From NCBI GenBank assembly GCA_031259095.1, contig JAIRLW010000052.1, positions 1 to 16,103 on the forward strand: a stretch of DNA of 16,103 nt, read 5' to 3'. This document shows, piece by piece, positions 13,905 through 16,103 of this stretch (positions within the stretch are counted from its first letter, which is position 1; every line of letters starts with the position of its first letter). Both the position numbers and the translations under genes were made by a program. Source of the stretch: Planctomycetaceae bacterium (lineage in GTDB: Bacteria > Planctomycetota > Planctomycetia > Pirellulales > Thermoguttaceae). Under the pieces are notes generated by a model. That model made no database searches. It saw only the letters and a program-made list of their open reading frames with translations, and was not told where the DNA came from.

Positions 13905-15583
13905 GACGTTGCCAATTTCAAGCGGCGAAAGTAACTCCAATAATTGGTCTAAGTGATGATGTTCTCTTGTTCCAAACCAAAATGGAATTTCCGGTAAAAT
14001 TTTGTTGAAAACAAAATGTCCTTTCCAATCTGTCCGAATAAAAGTACGATAATCTCTGTTTACGGAAGTATCAGATGATAAGTTAAGAGTAATATTTCAG
14101 CGGAATTTTCCATGAGGGTATTGTTATCGTTTTATCAAACCTTATTTTCAACCTTATTTTTCTGACGAAACAACCTTAGTGGCAATGAATCCGCAAAAAC
14201 CGACCTCATTACCTTATTACCTCATGATTCGTTTACGTTTTTAATGAGGTAATGAGGTTGGATACATGTTGTATCTTTGGCTACTGAGGTTGTTTTGTTA
14301 AGAAAATAAGGTGAAAATGAGGTTGTTTTATCCAATATTCAGACGTGTTAAAAATATTCCACTGATAGATTACAGTTAAGAGAATATCCAGTGATCGGCT
14401 TGTCCTGTGCGTCAACTAAAAGACCTTCAGCAACGAAACAACGTTGTAACACAAAATCAAACTCTGTAATTTTGTAAGGTTCAACAATCCGTTCGGTCGA
14501 AATGGAATTTTTGAAAAACGTCTTTTCGTGCGGATTTTCAATATCAGAAAGAAAAACTAATAAAGCATCGTTATCAAAAAACTGTTCTTTTTGCAAAAAT
14601 CCGTCCTTATTGAAACGGATAGCAATAAATTCACCATTCGTTAAATCGCGTTTGTCTTCCTTGTCAAACGGAGACGGTTTTATTTCCGAAACGGTAAACT
14701 TTCCTTCCGCATCGGTTTCTAACGTTTCAAAATTTTGACCAATATGCCGGTTAACACGAAAAAGTTTCACTTCCGCATCCGGTATGGGATTACCGAGATC
14801 GTCACGCAATATTCCGGTGAATGCCCAACAATTGAAAAGAAAATCGGTCGGATGGGCAGGTTTGACAAATTCCGTATCAATTTTTTGACCGTTTGTGCCG
14901 GTTAATGACTTGACCGCAAGTTGACGTAATTTGGCGTTGTTTTTTGTTTCCGTTTTCCAATGAAGAACAGCGTTGTAACTTCCGGTCGGCGGCAATTTGA
15001 AAAAATCAGTTTTTGAAACAATTGTATCGTTTTGCCAAGACTTCGGAAGAAATGAGGAAATACTAAATTGAACGCCAATATCTTGCGGCAACACATCAAT
15101 TTCAAAACGGAAATCATCATTTAGTTCGCCGTAAAAAACCGGTTGGTATGACGCTCTTTCCGCACGCGGAAGATCAAAGATGACTTCGGCGTGTTTCCAA
15201 AAATTGCGTACTTCCAGTTTTTCCGGTTGTTCGTCGAACTCAACAACACCGTTAAAATGAACAGACGGCTGCATCACAATATTGATTTCAGCCGGTTTGA
15301 GCGGATACACAACATTATCGTGATGGTAATTGTTCGTCTTCTTAATTTGATCCGTTGGTTCCGGCTCAACACAAGTCATTTGATGAAAATCGTTACGTGA
15401 AAATTCGTTGCTTTCTTTTTTCTTTTCATTTTTGATCAAAAACTGATCGGAAACGATATTTCCGTCGGCGGTTCGAATCCCTTTCCAGATAAAACCAGAA
15501 ATATTCGAATCACCACTAATATGGCTATGCCAATTAGCAGGATAAATTAGGAAAGGGCAGTTATTACACCCTACACTAAAATT
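13872..15583 (-). pseudogene. Interrupted gene for a protein with carboxypeptidase-regulatory-like domains
   Basis: The main open frame (14348-15583; conventional start TTG 15439) encodes a secreted-type protein with a carboxypeptidase-regulatory-like domain (WAFTGILRDDLGNPIPDA through TLETDAEGKFTVSEI, about residues 205-300 from the TTG). It then enters a second one (VAEGLLVDAQDKPITGYS) and stops abruptly at 14348. Beyond a hairpin element the matching second half reappears in another frame (13872-14096): TFIRTDWKGHFVFNKILP, then PEIPFWFG, the expected TD..G.F.F half. The frame also continues upstream of the TTG without any ATG (YPANWHSHISGDSNISGFIW) up to a stop at 15584-15586. An overlapping frame (15576-15674) there encodes a strongly hydrophobic helix (LPIVLLVAIVLYIFLISL), which would suit an N-terminal membrane anchor lost by frameshift. 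I infer a decayed gene with at least one insertion. No catalytic domain was recognised. Confidence 0.75.
14134..14333. mobile_element. 200-bp long-hairpin element inserted in the pseudogene
   Basis: Two imperfect arms of about 90 bp face each other around a short loop near 14226-14243. Left segments ACCTTATTTTC, GAAACAACCTTAGTGGC and GACCTCATTACCTTATTACC match the inverted right segments GGTGAAAATGAGGTT, GCTACTGAGGTTGTTTTGTT and GGTAATGAGGTT. The ends read roughly TTTTATCAAACC and GGTTGTTTTATCC. The element separates two halves of one protein domain and has no open frame. Similar short words near both junctions (GAATATT and GAAATATT on the minus strand) hint at a target duplication but are not exact. 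Confidence 0.7.
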
Positions 15584-15733
15584 TTAGAGAAATAAGGAAT
15601 ATATAAAGGACAATAGCGACTAACAAAACAATAGGCAAAAAAGTATAAATGATAAGACCATCGTCCCAACTATTCTAAAAGTAAAATTACTAATCTGCAA
15701 CCAGTAACCTGTTATCGAAAATATCTATTGGAA

Positions 15734-15751
15734 TTGTCCCTGTTGGGACAA
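15734..15751. terminator. Short perfect hairpin, TTGTCCC-TGTT-GGGACAA
   Basis: A perfect 7-bp stem with a 4-base loop, in a stretch without a supported gene. There is no T-run, so a terminator role is uncertain. Its TTGTCCC arm resembles the GTCCCTTA-type repeats. Confidence 0.35.
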
Positions 15752-15824
15752 GATGTTGATAGAAAATGAAATTGATTAAAAAATGATCGTTCCCGTCGCC
15801 AAAAATTTTTTTTGGTCTCCCCTA

Positions 15825-15852
15825 TTGACGGTTTTTTGGAATGTGTTCTAAT
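15825..15852 (+). promoter_or_regulatory. Promoter upstream of the riboswitch-like leader
   Basis: TTGACG (15825-15830) and TCTAAT (15847-15852) with a 16-bp spacer. The first 13 bases, TTGACGGTTTTTT, are shared with the promoter at 6932-6960. Transcription would begin near 15859, leaving a leader of about 135 nt, long enough for a riboswitch. Confidence 0.5.
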
Positions 15853-15864
15853 TTGAAAACTTGA

Positions 15865-15990
15865 ATTTTGAATGTCAAAACTTTATTAGAGACGTCAAAA
15901 TTGGAAGCCGGTAAGTAAAATCCGGTAATTAACACCCGGCGGAGCAACGGGTAAACTCATTTCAACATTCCGTGTTAAGAAAGGAAAAAC
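15865..15990 (+). ncRNA. Probable cobalamin-type riboswitch
   Basis: The leader contains a block resembling the cobalamin riboswitch core: GGAAGCCGG (15903-15911), AAAATCCGG (15917-15925), then CCCG (15935-15938) and CGGG (15948-15951) closing a loop, followed by TAAAC. Downstream, TTTCAACA (15960-15967) pairs with TGTT..GAAA (15973-15982) around the loop TTCCG, burying the ribosome binding site AAAGGA. That loop can pair with CGGAG (15940-15944) in the upstream loop: four Watson-Crick pairs plus one G-U. A loop-loop contact over the ribosome binding site is the known control mechanism of cobalamin riboswitches. The outer closing helix (P3) is not clear to me, so a variant or another class is possible. 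It would repress translation of the following gene when ligand is bound. Confidence 0.55.
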
Positions 15991-15994
15991 TACG

Positions 15995-16103
15995 ATGTTT
16001 ATGTTTGTAAAAAATTTGTTTGAGTTTTTTAACCTCCTGTTTGCCGTTTTGTTCGGAACCATTTTTTCCGCAGGGAAAAAATATGTTAAAATAGGCGGGG
16101 GGG
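15995..16103 (+). CDS. Start of a membrane or exported protein, cut by the window end
   Basis: ATG 15995 has AAAGGA about 9 nt upstream. The 36 visible codons begin MFMFVKNLFEFF, then NLLFAVLFGTIFSAG and a basic KKYVK, so the product starts with a signal peptide or a membrane helix. The rest lies outside the window. The riboswitch-like leader suggests a protein of cobalamin uptake or use, such as a TonB-dependent receptor, but nothing in the visible residues confirms this. The final G-run (16097-16103) may mark a contig end of low quality, so the last codons are unreliable. Confidence 0.55.
   Translation, partial: MFMFVKNLFEFFNLLFAVLFGTIFSAGKKYVKIGGG

Noticed and set aside
15799..15815. CCAAAAA/TTTTTGG hairpin as a terminator
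   Set aside because: The stem is almost all A-T and there is no gene clearly ending here; a homopolymer stretch explains it equally well.
15693..15821. Minus-strand peptide-like stretch including LVPTGTIPIDIFDN upstream of the pseudogene
   Set aside because: No start codon, and part of it is simply the translation of the TTGTCCC hairpin. Kept only as a possibility for more of the decayed N-terminus.

Overview
The window most likely comes from a low-GC member of the Planctomycetota, probably a host-associated or anaerobic relative of the Pirellulales. This is inferred from protein style, not from a marker gene. The clues are the long planctomycete-like membrane protein at 9411-11804, the QueD-like protein with an LSHKVLLPRDHP-type segment, stand-alone infC, carboxypeptidase-regulatory-like repeats, several genes without a Shine-Dalgarno sequence, and loosely spaced genes in short or single-gene units. 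All recognisable genes are ordinary chromosomal ones. No phage, plasmid, transposase or CRISPR array was seen.

Layout. 1-422: repeat-dense non-coding DNA with a 60-bp direct repeat enclosing a nested series of inverted repeats. 423-2402 (-): glutamine-dependent NAD+ synthetase. 2691-3296 (+): isochorismatase-family hydrolase, divergent from it. 3390-3881 (-): 6-pyruvoyl-tetrahydropterin synthase/QueD homologue lacking the usual Cys. 4047-4661 (+): CYTH-domain (CyaB-like) protein. 4743-4817 (+): tRNA-Val(GAC). 5123-5662 (-): translation initiation factor IF-3. 5887-6873 (-): predicted membrane-anchored or exported protein of unknown function. 7356-7919 (+): two-TM bacterial PH-domain protein. 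8283-8999 (+): LolD/MacB-type ABC ATPase. 9411-11804 (+): 797-aa membrane protein of unknown function. 11895-12836 (-) and 12890-13594 (-): ftsY and deoC, read as one unit from a good promoter. 13872-15583 (-): an interrupted gene for a protein with carboxypeptidase-regulatory-like domains, split by a long hairpin element. 15825-16103 (+): promoter, a probable cobalamin-type riboswitch, and the first codons of a gene cut by the window end.

The most unusual aspect is the intergenic DNA. Nearly every gap longer than about 200 bp carries one or more long imperfect inverted repeats, 40-200 bp in size, of at least eight sequence types. Three types occur twice in the window: the CGCAAGCGG hairpin, the GTCCCTTA hairpin and a MITE-like element with GGTAGGCGA ends. 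One element sits inside a coding frame, so at least that type appears to have moved. No element encodes a protein, so any mobilising enzyme would have to act from elsewhere. The other strong observation is the 5' leader at 15903-15985, where a core resembling the cobalamin riboswitch is followed by a hairpin that covers the ribosome binding site and whose loop can pair with an upstream loop.
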